Shown here: positions 18,042 to 27,560 of the stretch, one piece after another
Numbering within the stretch: the stretch's first letter is position 1
How the letters are laid out: the number at the start of each line of letters is the position of its first letter
Source: Alienimonas californiensis
GTDB lineage: Bacteria > Planctomycetota > Planctomycetia > Planctomycetales > Planctomycetaceae
Assembly: GCF_007743815.1 (NCBI RefSeq)
Contig: NZ_CP036265.1
Coordinates: forward strand, 4,657,823 to 4,721,822
Reading direction: 5' to 3'
DNA: 64,000 bases
Program-made: the position numbers and the translations under genes
Notes under the pieces: generated by a model
Database searches by the model: none
Told to the model about the DNA's origin: nothing
The model's input: the letters and a program-made list of their open reading frames with translations, nothing else

Positions 18042-18407
18042 TCGGGAGCGACTTTACAGGCGGGGAAGGGCCGACGCGGATCGGCCCCGTTGCGATGCCG
18101 GCCCCATTCTGTCGGCGAGCGTCCCGCCAACAAGGCATTCCCGCCGGACGTCTGCGGGGACAGCTGAACGTGTCGGCCGAGGACGTGCTGCCTTTGTCGA
18201 GTGCGACCGAAAATCGGGAGGAGTTCCGGCTGGAGTCGACCAGCACTTGTTCAGACTGCGGCGGGAGCGGGAAGTCCGTCGGACTGCAGTCAGTCGGCCC
18301 GTTCAGTCTTCTGCTGTGGAGATTGCTCGGTGCCGGGCCGTGGGTTCGGGATGGGCGTTATGCCTCGCACTCCAGGAACTTGCAGTGCCCCGGACTGGAG
18401 TCGCTCC
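18042..18407. other. Gene-free 366-base gap between two minus-strand genes
   Basis: No supported gene or RNA is present. The gap separates the PVC cytochrome stop from the TPR-redoxin start and probably carries the promoter of the latter; no clear motif can be assigned. Confidence 0.4.
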
Positions 18408-21400
18408 TCAATTCGAACGCTCCAGGAACGCGAATAGGTCGGCCATCTGCTGCGGCGTGATCTCCCGTTCGAGTCCCTCCGGCATCAGCGACAGGCCGCT
18501 GCTTTGGAGCAGTTCGATCTCGTCCCGGCGGATCGTCAGGTCCGGCTGATCGACGCGGCGGAGCGTCACGCCGGTCGCGGACTGTTCGACGATCAGGCCG
18601 GTGTGCGTCCGGCCGTCCTCCAGCAGCGCCACGTAGCTGAGGTATTCCGGGTTCGCCTCGCGGTTCGGGTCCAGCACGTTGACCAGCAGGGTCTCCCGCC
18701 CGCGGGCGGTCGCGGCCACGAGGTTCGGGCCGATCGTCGCCCCCTCCTCGCCCACGCGGTGGCAGGTCGCGCAGTGTTTGAGGAAGACGTTTCGTCCGGC
18801 CGCGGCGTCGCCCGGCCGGGTCAGCGCGGCGCCGTATTGGGCGAGAGCCTCGGCCCGGCTGCCGACGTCGACCTTCGCGAGGATCGCGTCGATGCGGGCG
18901 GCGGTCTCCGCGTCCACGGCGAGCCGGTGCAGCCGCAGTCGTTCCGGGCTCCACCGGGAGCGGGGCACCTCGCCGGATTCGATCGCCGTCAGCAGCGCGT
19001 CGTTCCACTGGATGCGGGACAGCAGCGTGTCGAAGACCGCGTTCTGCAACTCCGGGCCGAGGTTCGGCCAACGCCGAACCAACTCCTCCCCGAGCGCGTC
19101 GTCGTCCAATGCGGAAAGCGTCTCGAACGCCGCCCGCTGGATCTGCGCCGGCTCCCGCGGGTTGAGGCGGTCGAGCAGCCGCCGGACGTCGTTCGGCGAG
19201 GCCCCGGCGGCGAGCGTGCGAATCGCGGCGACCCGCTCGTCGAGCGGCCGATTCGGGTCGTCGACCGTGACCCGGGCCGTCGCGAGCAAATCCTCGAGGA
19301 TCTCTGCGAGACCGTCGCCGTCGGCGAGTTCCTCCGCGATCGGGTTGCGGGAAGCCTTCAGACCCCGGGTGAGCTGCGTGAGCGCCGTCGCGGTCCGCGG
19401 GTCGCTGCCCGGCACGCGGGAGGTCGCCCGCAGCACGGCGGCGACCTCGGCGGGATCCGCCTGCAAGCCGACCAGTTCGGCCAGCGCCCCGACGGCCGCT
19501 TCCGCGTCTCCGTCCGGCTCCGCGGCGAGCCGGGCCGCGACGACCTGACCGGCTCCTGTCGACAGGGAGCTGAACGTCGCAAATCGCATCCACGGATCGT
19601 CGCCGAACCGGGCCAGCAACTCCGCGGCGATCGGGACGCGCCCAGCGGACGGAAACTCGCCGATCGTGAAGGCGAGCTGGAACCGGACGAGCGGATCGGG
19701 GTCGTCGAGGAGGGACGCCAATTGCTCGCGGATCGGCGTCGATTGCGGGAACCGCTCCGACAATCGCAGGGCGAACTCGCGGACGCGGGGATGCTCGTCC
19801 CGCAGCCCGGCGAGAACCGCGGACTCGTCGAGCAGGCCGAGGCCCTCGATCGCCGCGAGCGCATGAAGGCGGCCGAGCGGAAGGTCGCTCGTCCTCAATA
19901 ATTTTTGGAGTGGACCGAACGCGCGCGGGTCCTGCCGTTCGTAGAGTAACCGGGCGGCGGTCTCCCGGTGCCACCCGTTGTCGTGGGCCAGCAGCGCGAC
20001 CAGGTCCTCGGTCGCGGCGTCGGACAGAGTCGGCGCCGGCCGGTGTTGATAACCGTCGGGAACGATGCGGTAGAGCCGCCCTCGGTCGCGGCCGCTCGTT
20101 AGATCGAGATGACGTTTAATACTGTCCGGGAGCGACTTCGGGTGCTCGATCGTCTCGCGGCTCATGTCGAGGACGGACAGCCCGCCGTCCGGGGCGTCGG
20201 CGAACTGCACCGGCCGGAACCAGATGTCGTCGGAGGCGAGGAACTCGGTTCCCTCGTCAATGCGGCGGGCGACCGGCACGATTCCCTCGAACGACACCGT
20301 CTTGCGATGGACGAGGTTGCTGCCGACGTCGGCGACGAAGGCCCGTCCGCGCTCGGAGGGCATCGCGTCGCCGCGGTAGATCGTGGCCCCGGTCGCCCCG
20401 GTGAAGTAGCCGGCGGGCGTCCCGCCCCCCTCCACCGGGCCGGGTACGGCGCCGGCGACCCGCAGCCGCGTGCGGAGCGTCCGCCACGGTTCGACCGGGC
20501 TGCGTCGGAACACCGGCGCCTGCGGCCCGTCGGCCGCAATGCTGTGCCGGACCCGCGGCGCCGACAGTTCGGGGAAACGCGCCGCGTACCGCGGTCGATA
20601 GACGACGTATTGCAGGTGGTCGCTGTTCGAACTGCTGAACTTCCGGCCCCAGTCGTCGAAGCCCATCCCGTGCTGGGCCCCGCCCGGTTCCGCCCGCAGG
20701 TCGAGGGTCCGGGGGTCGAACGAAAAATCCCGCCCGTCGAGATCCACGGGCGTCCTGTCCGGCGCGTCCGGCCGGACGACCGTCCCGCCCGCCGTCCCCG
20801 TGGCGCCGTGGATCCGGTTGTCGAGCCCCCAGCGGAGGCTGTTCATCAACCCCTGCACGTTCGAGCGGTCGAACCCCTCGAAGACGACCCGCCGCTCGTC
20901 CGCCCGGCCGTCGCCGGTCGTGTCCTTGAGGTACAGCATCAGCGGCGGCGCCCCCACGAAGACGCCGCCGTCGTAGGCGATCACGGCGGTCGGCCAGGAG
21001 AGGCCCTCCGCGAACGCGGTCGCCGCGTCGAACGTGCCGTCGCGGTCCGTATCCTCCAGCAGGCGGATCCGACCGAGGCGGGCTTGATCCTGCTCGGAAT
21101 AGTCCCGCATTTCCACGACGTAAAGCCGTCCGTCGGCGTCGAAGCTCATCGCCACCGGGTCCGTCACCAGCGGCTCCGCGGCGACCAGATCGATGCGGAA
21201 CCCCGGCAACGTTCGCAGGGATTTGAGCCCCTCCTCCGGCGACCGCGGGGGGATGCGGGGGAGCTCAGCCGCGTAATCTTCCCTCTGGGACTCTTCGTCC
21301 TGTGCCACGGTCGCCGCGTGCGGACAGAACGCGGCGCCGGCCAGCAGAATCGCAGCCGCGACCCGGGCCGGGGCGGCGACGCCTCCCGCACCTCTCTGGA

Positions 21401-21410
21401 GCAATTGCAT
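18408..21410 (-). CDS. PVC-type heme-binding membrane-bound dehydrogenase (beta-propeller, HEAT, cytochrome c)
   Basis: The 1000-residue exported protein has a signal peptide. An N-terminal beta-propeller follows (GFRIDLVAAEPLVTDPVAMS, FDADGRLYVVEMRDYSE), then a long HEAT-like helical region (about 480-850) and a C-terminal c-type heme domain with CATCH at 880-884 and the PVC-specific tail (VNVLDPNREANPEYLSYVAL, SLMPEGLEREITPQQM). The family is greatly expanded in planctomycetes; electron transfer from an unknown substrate is presumed. Its ATG overlaps the stop of the upstream ceramidase-like gene (TAATG), which strongly suggests coupled translation. Confidence 0.92.
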   Translation of the reverse strand: MQLLQRGAGGVAAPARVAAAILLAGAAFCPHAATVAQDEESQREDYAAELPRIPPRSPEEGLKSLRTLPGFRIDLVAAEPLVTDPVAMSFDADGRLYVVEMRDYSEQDQARLGRIRLLEDTDRDGTFDAATAFAEGLSWPTAVIAYDGGVFVGAPPLMLYLKDTTGDGRADERRVVFEGFDRSNVQGLMNSLRWGLDNRIHGATGTAGGTVVRPDAPDRTPVDLDGRDFSFDPRTLDLRAEPGGAQHGMGFDDWGRKFSSSNSDHLQYVVYRPRYAARFPELSAPRVRHSIAADGPQAPVFRRSPVEPWRTLRTRLRVAGAVPGPVEGGGTPAGYFTGATGATIYRGDAMPSERGRAFVADVGSNLVHRKTVSFEGIVPVARRIDEGTEFLASDDIWFRPVQFADAPDGGLSVLDMSRETIEHPKSLPDSIKRHLDLTSGRDRGRLYRIVPDGYQHRPAPTLSDAATEDLVALLAHDNGWHRETAARLLYERQDPRAFGPLQKLLRTSDLPLGRLHALAAIEGLGLLDESAVLAGLRDEHPRVREFALRLSERFPQSTPIREQLASLLDDPDPLVRFQLAFTIGEFPSAGRVPIAAELLARFGDDPWMRFATFSSLSTGAGQVVAARLAAEPDGDAEAAVGALAELVGLQADPAEVAAVLRATSRVPGSDPRTATALTQLTRGLKASRNPIAEELADGDGLAEILEDLLATARVTVDDPNRPLDERVAAIRTLAAGASPNDVRRLLDRLNPREPAQIQRAAFETLSALDDDALGEELVRRWPNLGPELQNAVFDTLLSRIQWNDALLTAIESGEVPRSRWSPERLRLHRLAVDAETAARIDAILAKVDVGSRAEALAQYGAALTRPGDAAAGRNVFLKHCATCHRVGEEGATIGPNLVAATARGRETLLVNVLDPNREANPEYLSYVALLEDGRTHTGLIVEQSATGVTLRRVDQPDLTIRRDEIELLQSSGLSLMPEGLEREITPQQMADLFAFLERSN

Positions 21411-22831
21411 TATTCCTCCGCGGCGGATGCGTCCTCACGGGCGGCCGCGTCCTCGGCGGCGGGCGTCTCGAGCAGGTCGCGGATCGCGTCCATCAGGATT
21501 TTCTCGGACTCGGGGCCGACGTTCGAGGCCCGCGCGCTCGTTTCGTAGCCGCCTTCGTCGTAGGCGACGGCCGTGCCGATATAGCCTGGCCCGTAGTCCC
21601 CGTAGGCGGCCATCGCGACGTGCAGGTCGCTCCGCAGCGCCTGGGCCGCCAGCTGATATTCCACGAACAACTCCCCGGGCAGGTGCAGGACGCGAACGTC
21701 GCCAACGGTCAGGCAACTCACGTCGATCGCGTGCCCGGACTGCACGCGGGCCAGCCAGGCGAGTTGATCCGCCTTGGAGATATATCCGCCCGCCGGTTCC
21801 GTCCGGACGGATTCGGCCAGGCCGTCCCGGTTGAGATGCTCCGCGGGCGGCAACCGGACCGGCACGGAGCGCCAGCCGACGTCGCCCGCCTCGAGCGGCA
21901 CCTTCTCGACGTGCTCCCAGGCCCGCCGCATTCCGTCCGCCAACCGGAGGGCGAGCGTCATGCGATTTTGCGGGTCGCCGTCGTTATATTTTCCGGCCCC
22001 CACGTTGCCGCCCGCGCCGTTGAAGTGCACGTGCAGCGCCGCAGGGACGGCCTGGCCGCGGACGAAGCGGGCGATGCCGGGGAAGTCGGGGCTGGGCACG
22101 CCGGTCCGGTAGTAGCTCTGCGGGTGGCAGGCGTAATACGTCAGGACGGCGACCGGTTCCTCGCCGTTCCAGAAGCTCAGCAGGGAGACGTCCGGGTCGA
22201 TCACGCCTTCCGGCAGAGCCCGGAGTTCGGCGGAGCGGGTCGCGGTATATCGCACGGCCCGCACCGTGCCGTCCGAGCCGAGAATGCGGCGGTTGGACGC
22301 GACCTGCTCGACCGCCGCCTCGCCCCAGCCGTACGCGGTGATCGGCCGGGCCCGGGGGAGCGCGTCGCGGACCGCCGCGGCGGCGCGGCGGAGCGCCTCC
22401 CGCGGGAACCGGCTGTCGAACCGCTGATAATTCGTCACCCCGAGCTCCGCGAGGACCCGCTCCGCCGTGAAGTCGGCCCCCGGGGCGTCGTGCTGGTGCA
22501 GCGTATGCACGGCGACCCGGTCCGGCGTCGTCCCCGCCGCGGCGGCCAACTGCTCGCGAAACGCGTCGTAGGCCCCGTTGGCGATGCCGATCCAATCGAC
22601 GGCGCAGAGCACGATCGGCGCGTCCGCCCCCAGCAGCACGACGCCGCGACAGCGGAGCGTCAGTTCGTCCACCCGCCGCACCGGGTCGTACGCCATCTGC
22701 GCCCCGACCGGCGGCGTGGCGTCGACGTCGAACGTCGCCAGGCGAAACGCCGGCTCTTCGGCGCGAACCACGGCGATCGGAGCGGCGGTCGCCGTCCATG
22801 TCGCAACGATAGCGAGGGCGACGATCCGCAT
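21410..22831 (-). CDS. Secreted neutral/alkaline non-lysosomal ceramidase-like protein
   Basis: The 473-residue protein begins with a signal peptide ([18 protein letters not shown]...VRA). It shows the ceramidase-type N-terminal pattern: [13 protein letters not shown], the metal-site [12 protein letters not shown] and, later, [10 protein letters not shown] and [15 protein letters not shown]. In planctomycetes such proteins are often annotated as neutral ceramidases, but amide substrates other than ceramide are possible. ATG at 22831 is preferred over a GTG at 22864. The stop is shared with the downstream PVC cytochrome start, so the two form a two-gene unit. Confidence 0.85.
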   Translation of the reverse strand: MRIVALAIVATWTATAAPIAVVRAEEPAFRLATFDVDATPPVGAQMAYDPVRRVDELTLRCRGVVLLGADAPIVLCAVDWIGIANGAYDAFREQLAAAAGTTPDRVAVHTLHQHDAPGADFTAERVLAELGVTNYQRFDSRFPREALRRAAAAVRDALPRARPITAYGWGEAAVEQVASNRRILGSDGTVRAVRYTATRSAELRALPEGVIDPDVSLLSFWNGEEPVAVLTYYACHPQSYYRTGVPSPDFPGIARFVRGQAVPAALHVHFNGAGGNVGAGKYNDGDPQNRMTLALRLADGMRRAWEHVEKVPLEAGDVGWRSVPVRLPPAEHLNRDGLAESVRTEPAGGYISKADQLAWLARVQSGHAIDVSCLTVGDVRVLHLPGELFVEYQLAAQALRSDLHVAMAAYGDYGPGYIGTAVAYDEGGYETSARASNVGPESEKILMDAIRDLLETPAAEDAAAREDASAAEE

Positions 22832-23485
22832 AGTCTGTGCCGAATTCTCTGAACGACCGATCACGCAACCTGCTTCTCAAGCTACGGTTCGAGGAGAGGC
22901 GGCACAACTCCTCGGGGATCGAAGCCTGATGGGGATCCGAAGCCCATTCGCTTCGCCGGCGGACCCGATCGAGGATCCTCCGGACGCAAATGGGGAGCGG
23001 GCCGGTGCCTTCAGCCCAGGATCGTCGTCGTCACATACCTCAAGTAGTCCGGAAGTCGTGCGAGACGGACCGCGACGACGTCCGCCAGCGGGAGTTCGCG
23101 GCGGGATCAGTCGGCCCGGAGTTCCATCTTGGTGACACCGCTCCTGGCGGGAGCACTCCCGCGAACGGTCCCGGACGACGGCGAGCCCAGTAAGGACGAG
23201 GTCCGTGAAGCCGGAGCGGAACGCTGTTCGCCTGATACTCATCGAATTCGTGGCCGCTCCAGACCGTTTGGCGGTCGAACGCCTCCTGCTTGTCGAGCAC
23301 GTCGGCCGCCGCCGCTGGGACGGACGCGAACCGCGGAGACGCAGAGCGGGAGCGATCGGCGATGGCGTCGCTCAGGCGGTCTCCGTAGGTTGGCGTGACG
23401 GGCGCGGTTCCTCGATTCAGGCTTCGCGGCGTGCGGCGGCGCCCGTCCGCCGCGGCGCCTCGCCATTCTCCCGCAGGTCGTTTCA
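22832..23485. other. Divergent intergenic region inside the island
   Basis: About 650 bases lie between the ceramidase-like and isochorismatase-like genes. A minus-strand open frame (23040-23486) contains VLDKQEAFDRQTVWSGHEFD, which looks protein-like, but I cannot match it to a family and its remainder is low-complexity. It may be a decayed gene or chance. Confidence 0.3.
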
Positions 23486-24337
23486 ATGTCCCTCGCTCTC
23501 GCCGCCGCGTTGCTGTCCGCCGCGGTCCTCGCCCCCGCGGAGCCGCTGGTCCTGCACGCCCGCGCTCAACAGCGGCCGGAAGAGGGGGGAGGCTATCGCA
23601 CCGCCGAGTCGTCCCTCCGCTGGAACCCGACGGAAACGGCCGTCGTCGTCTGCGATATGTGGGATCGCCACACGTGCCCGTCGGCGGAGCGGCGAGTCGC
23701 GGAGATGGCGCCCCGGATGAACGACGTGTTAGTCGCCCTCCGGCGGCGGGGCGTCCTCATTATTCATTGCCCCAGCGACACAATGAAGTTTTACGAGGGG
23801 ACGCCGGGGCGAACACTGGCGCAGCAGGCGCCCAAGGTCGAAACCGAGATCCCGCTGGAACGCTGGTGCCACCTGAAGGAGTACCGCGAGCCCCCGCTGC
23901 CGATCGACGATTCCGACGGCGGGTGCGACTGCTGCCCGGATCGCCAGGTGGGCCCGCCCTGGCCTTGGACCCGGCAGATCGCCGCGTTGCAGATCGAGCC
24001 CGGCGACGCGATTACCGACAGCGCCGAGGCGTTCTACCTGATGAAGCAGCGCTCGATTCGGAACGTGATCGTGATGGGCGTGCACGCCAACATGTGCGTG
24101 CTGGGCCGACCGTTCGCGATCCGCCAACTGACGCTGCAGGGCCAGAACGTCGTGCTGATGCGCGACCTGACGGACGCGATGTACAACCCCGCCCGAAGCC
24201 CCTACGTCGGCCATCACGACGGCACGCGGCTGGTGGTTCAACACATCGAACGCTACTGGTGCCCCACGATCGTCAGCGGCGACGTGCTCGGCGACGGGCG
24301 CTTTCGGTTCGCCGACGACGACGCAGCCGCCGACTGA
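23486..24337 (+). CDS. Secreted isochorismatase-family cysteine hydrolase
   Basis: The 283-residue protein has a signal-like N-terminus (MSLALAAALLSAAVLAPAEP). The isochorismatase/nicotinamidase fold is visible: catalytic Asp57 in VVVCDMWD and nucleophile Cys204 in VMGVHANMCVLGRPFAIRQL. The family hydrolyses amide or vinyl-ether bonds (nicotinamide, N-carbamoyl compounds, isochorismate); the substrate here is unknown. An inserted Cys-rich loop (SDGGCDCCPDRQ) near residues 147-158 is unusual and might bind metal. It is transcribed divergently from the ceramidase-like gene. Confidence 0.85.
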   Translation: MSLALAAALLSAAVLAPAEPLVLHARAQQRPEEGGGYRTAESSLRWNPTETAVVVCDMWDRHTCPSAERRVAEMAPRMNDVLVALRRRGVLIIHCPSDTMKFYEGTPGRTLAQQAPKVETEIPLERWCHLKEYREPPLPIDDSDGGCDCCPDRQVGPPWPWTRQIAALQIEPGDAITDSAEAFYLMKQRSIRNVIVMGVHANMCVLGRPFAIRQLTLQGQNVVLMRDLTDAMYNPARSPYVGHHDGTRLVVQHIERYWCPTIVSGDVLGDGRFRFADDDAAAD

Positions 24338-25063
24338 CCGCCGCGCCGATGCATCCCCGTCTTCGCCGGGATCCAGACGGGGCTCGGCGCCGGGCGATCG
24401 AATTTAATCCAGCCGCGCGACGACCGGGCTGCCAACGTCGATCGATCGTTCAGATTCGGCGCCCCGGGCAACGGTCGCGAAGCACAGGCTCGACGGTTTC
24501 ACCCCGGTCTCCTCGAATCGCATCAGATTGCGGGGGCCCTAGATTCTCGACCTGCACCGCGGCCGACGCGTCGACGCATCCGACGCACGTGCCGGGCCAT
24601 CTTTCCGACGGCGGGAGGCGATCGACGATCCCGACGCCGCGCTCCGCCTGATCCCGCGGCCCCCTTCGGCGAGTGCCTCATCGGTCTCGAAGCGGCGGTG
24701 ACGAACGGCGGAGCGGATCAGTATGTGAGCGCCGCTTGCCCACTTCGCCCAACGCCGAATCGAAGCGGACTACCACGTTGCCCGCGAGGACTTTCGCACG
24801 GCGCCGGAACGGCTTGGGCGTCACGACGTGCGGACGACGACGGTGAATAAGCACGTCCTGAACAGGGGCGGGCGCGGCGTTGTCGGCCCCGCTGATTTTG
24901 AACCTCCCGAACCCGACGCAACGTATGGTATCACGCGAGCCTTACCTTGCGTTGCGTCGAGGAAACACTCGTTCTGCCCACAGGAACTTCGGTGACGACG
25001 CGCTGCGACCATCGGCGTCCGGCTCCCGCGGTTCTCGCACATGCTAAGTAGAGGAGTTCGGTC
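24338..25063. other. 725-base stretch without a supported gene
   Basis: No recognisable protein or RNA was found. A perfect 10-bp inverted repeat, CGACGCAACG (24914-24923) and CGTTGCGTCG (24950-24959), flanks a 26-base AT-richer spacer. It could be an operator or a leftover of a mobile element end. The right end leads into the decayed secreted-protein gene. Confidence 0.35.
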
Positions 25064-25968
25064 ATGTTCATGTCCCTGACGCGGGGGCGGCCATCATGGT
25101 GGCCGTGGCGGGCTTGGGGATGATCAACACCGATCCGCCGGAGCCGGACGGCGACACGCTTGCGGAGGGCGTGTACCTCCTGAAGTTCGAGGGCCCTGGC
25201 CGGAAGGTCCAGATGACTGACGGTTCCGAGGCAATCCTTGTGAAGCGGCTGTCGCCGTCAGTTGGGGTCGGCGGGGCGCTCCGGTCGCAGGTCAACGACA
25301 ACACCCGGTTCATCGTCACGATCAACGAACTCGGTCCGCTCCCGCCCGAGGTCGCCAACGAACAGACGGCACTGGGCGTGGACGACCTCGTGTTCCACCT
25401 CGGCCGGCCGGAGAGGCTGCCTGTGGACGGCATGGTGAACTCTTGGGCCAACGTCTACTCAGCGGGTGCGGCCCGAACGCTCGCGGCTCGGTATAAAATC
25501 GAGCCTCATCGCCGCGAGCACCCGGGGCACAAATACGAGGTCCGGTGGGCGCCAGCCAAGTCGCGGTACGCCGTCGGCGAAGCGGTGGAGCTGAGGATGG
25601 AACTCCAGAATACCCGCGCGGAACCACCTCGATTCACGTTCGGGGGCCAGCAGCGGGGACCGCGGAATAACCAGTTCCGGTTCCTCTGACAGGCTGTGCC
25701 CGACGGAAAGAGGCTGCCGGATACCGGCAACCCGACGCACCACGGCGGACTGGTCGTCATCCAGATCCTTCGTCCAGGCGACATATTTACGGCGGAGGTG
25801 GATCTGTCGAAATGGTTCACTTTCGTCGAGCCGAATACGTACCGAATCACCGGAGTGTTCGAGATGCCGGTCATCGACCCGGCCAGCTCGGACGGCTTCG
25901 GGCCGGTGGTCTGGGACGAACTCGCGGCGGGCGAGTGCATCGTGCGGGTCGTGGCGCGGGGGCGGTGA
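25064..25968 (+). pseudogene. Decayed secreted protein of unknown function (frameshift and in-frame stop)
   Basis: A GAGGAG ribosome site (25051-25056) precedes the ATG at 25064. That frame (MFMSLTRG) closes soon, but a one-base shift at the G-run 25082-25086 joins it to AIMVAVAGLGMINTDPPEPD, restoring a plausible signal peptide. The second frame then runs to a TGA at 25687-25689. The same frame continues with DGKRLPDTGNPTHHGGLVVI, DLSKWFTFVEPNTYRITG and WDELAAGECIVRVVARGR to 25968. The protein family (a secreted beta-rich planctomycete protein) has no function I can name. Two lesions make a working product unlikely unless one is a sequencing error. Confidence 0.75.
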
Positions 25969-26191
25969 CTCGTCCAGGTCGGCAGCGGCGCCCCCGACAG
26001 GCGGGCCGCCGGCCGAACCATCCGCTGCAGCAGACCGGCGGGGCAGTCTTCGTTTCTGGCGCCCACCGCTCACCAAGCCCCCGCCGGCCGCGGAGCGGCG
26101 TCGTTCGCCCATGCGACAAGTCTTGAACATCCTCGTCTACAAGCGCACGCACAACGGCGATCCCGGCCCCCACGGGTGTTTTGGCGTCTAA
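25969..26191. other. Short intergenic stretch with an NHPLQQTG-type sequence
   Basis: Around 26010-26050 the plus strand translates as PNHPLQQTGGAV. Similar LQQTG-containing translations recur as spurious small proteins in many planctomycete genomes, which suggests a dispersed repeat. That recurrence is from general knowledge and cannot be tested within this window. Confidence 0.35.
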
Positions 26192-26770
26192 AATGGCCTG
26201 GGCACTGTTCGTGATCGTGACTACGACGCAGTAACCGGAGTCGGCGGCATTGGTCCTGAGGTCCAATTGAATGGCATCGCAGGGATGGTCAATGGAATCT
26301 GTGTTGGACCGCACAAAAAGTACGTTGGGAAGCCCGGATCCGAGGTTACCTTTGATCGTTTCGTTTACTTTGAATGCGACGGTCCCGATTTCTACGTAAA
26401 CGCACCCTTACTCGCGGAACGAATGTATGAACATAACGTACGCAGCGTACTGCAAGGCTCCACTGGAGAAGAAACGACCAAGGCACTGGCGATCGTGTCG
26501 CTTACGGACGACGCGCCGCCATCACCTGCTTTGACTGACGCGGGCGGCAATGCCGACGCGTTCAACAACTGCAAACGCAAGGGGCGAACGTCAGGCGGCG
26601 GGATGGCCCTGATGACGCTCACCGCCGACACGCGGCCATGGCCGGACATCGTCGAGTTCTACCGCCTACTCGTGGACGAGTCCGGCTGGCGGTTCGGCCC
26701 GATGCTCGAGCTAGGTGGTGCGGACATCGTGCGGCCCGCCGCGATGCTCGCGGGGTTCCGTTCCGCCCCC
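26192..26770 (+). pseudogene. Fragment(s) of unknown protein, lower GC, ended by an IS insertion
   Basis: A frame open from 26192 (TTG at 26267 or ATG at 26285 are the first possible starts) encodes SEVTFDRFVYFECDGPDFYV and RMYEHNVRSVLQGSTGEETT. This part is clearly AT-richer than its surroundings up to about 26590, a sign of different origin. From there the same frame becomes GC-rich (PWPDIVEFYRLLVDESGW) and runs without break into the IS left end near 26750-26770. No start with a ribosome site is visible. I do not recognise the family; it is probably two joined fragments. Confidence 0.5.
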
Positions 26771-26774
26771 GCCG

Positions 26775-27560
26775 ATGCCTGCTCGTCACGCCCTCTCCGA
26801 CGCCCAGTGGAAGCTGATCCCGCCGTTGTTGCCGGGCGAACTCAAAGACGGCGGTCGACCAACCGCCGACAACCGGCTGTTCGTAGACGCGGTGCTGTGA
26901 ATCGCGAAGACCGGAGCTCCTTGGTGGGATCTGCCTGAGCGGTTCGGCTGCTGGAACAGCGTTTGGCGGCGATTCGACCGCTGGTGCCGGGCAGGCCAGT
27001 GGGAGGCTCTGTCAGCGGCGTTCGGCGAGCCAAAATAGGCGGAGTTACAACTGGACTCGATGACCGCCAAAGCGCACCCGTGCGCGGCGGATTCGCGGGG
27101 GCTGCCGGGCGAGGAAAAAAGGTGCCGACGCCTGCCGAGCTCTCGGCCGCAGCCGTGGGGGCTTCTGCACGAATCTGCAGGCCGCCGTGAGCGGGACGGG
27201 CCGCTTAGACCGGCTAACGCTGACCGCCGGGCAGCGGGGCGCCGCCCCGCAGGCCCCGGCCCTGATCGCCGGTCTGTCGCCGAAGTGAGTGATCGCCGAC
27301 GCCGGCTACTGCAGCAAGAAAAATCGGGCGGCGGCGAAGGCCGCCGGGGCGAGGGCCTGCATCAAGCCGAACCCGACCCGCCGGCCGCTGCCTCGCTACA
27401 GCAAGTGGCGATACCGGAATCGCAACATGATGGAGCGGTTCTTCCGCCGCTTGAAGGACTTCCGACAAACGCCACCCGGTATAAAAAGAAGGCCGCAAAC
27501 TTCGCCGGGATGGTCTGGCTCCCCGCCTTCACGCTCGACTTCGATATGCACACCGCCTAG
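26775..27560 (+). mobile_element. Degraded IS5-family transposase
   Basis: Translation pieces match the IS5-type DDE transposase in order: [20 protein letters not shown], then a Trp-to-TGA stop at about 26898-26900, then [20 protein letters not shown] and [20 protein letters not shown]. After a further stop and frame changes come LDSMTAKAHPCAADSRGLPG, LTLTAGQRGAAPQAPALIAG, VIADAGYCSKKNRAAAK (a DDE Asp), MMERFFRRLKDFR (the Glu) and, in another frame, FAGMVWLPAFTLDF. Several stops and frameshifts make it inactive. Terminal inverted repeats could not be identified. Its right end coincides with the truncated 3' end of the WYL gene. Confidence 0.88.

Noticed and set aside
25687-25689. TGA as a selenocysteine codon
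   Set aside because: There is no redox motif around it, no hairpin recognised behind it, and the gene has a second lesion near its start, so decay is simpler.
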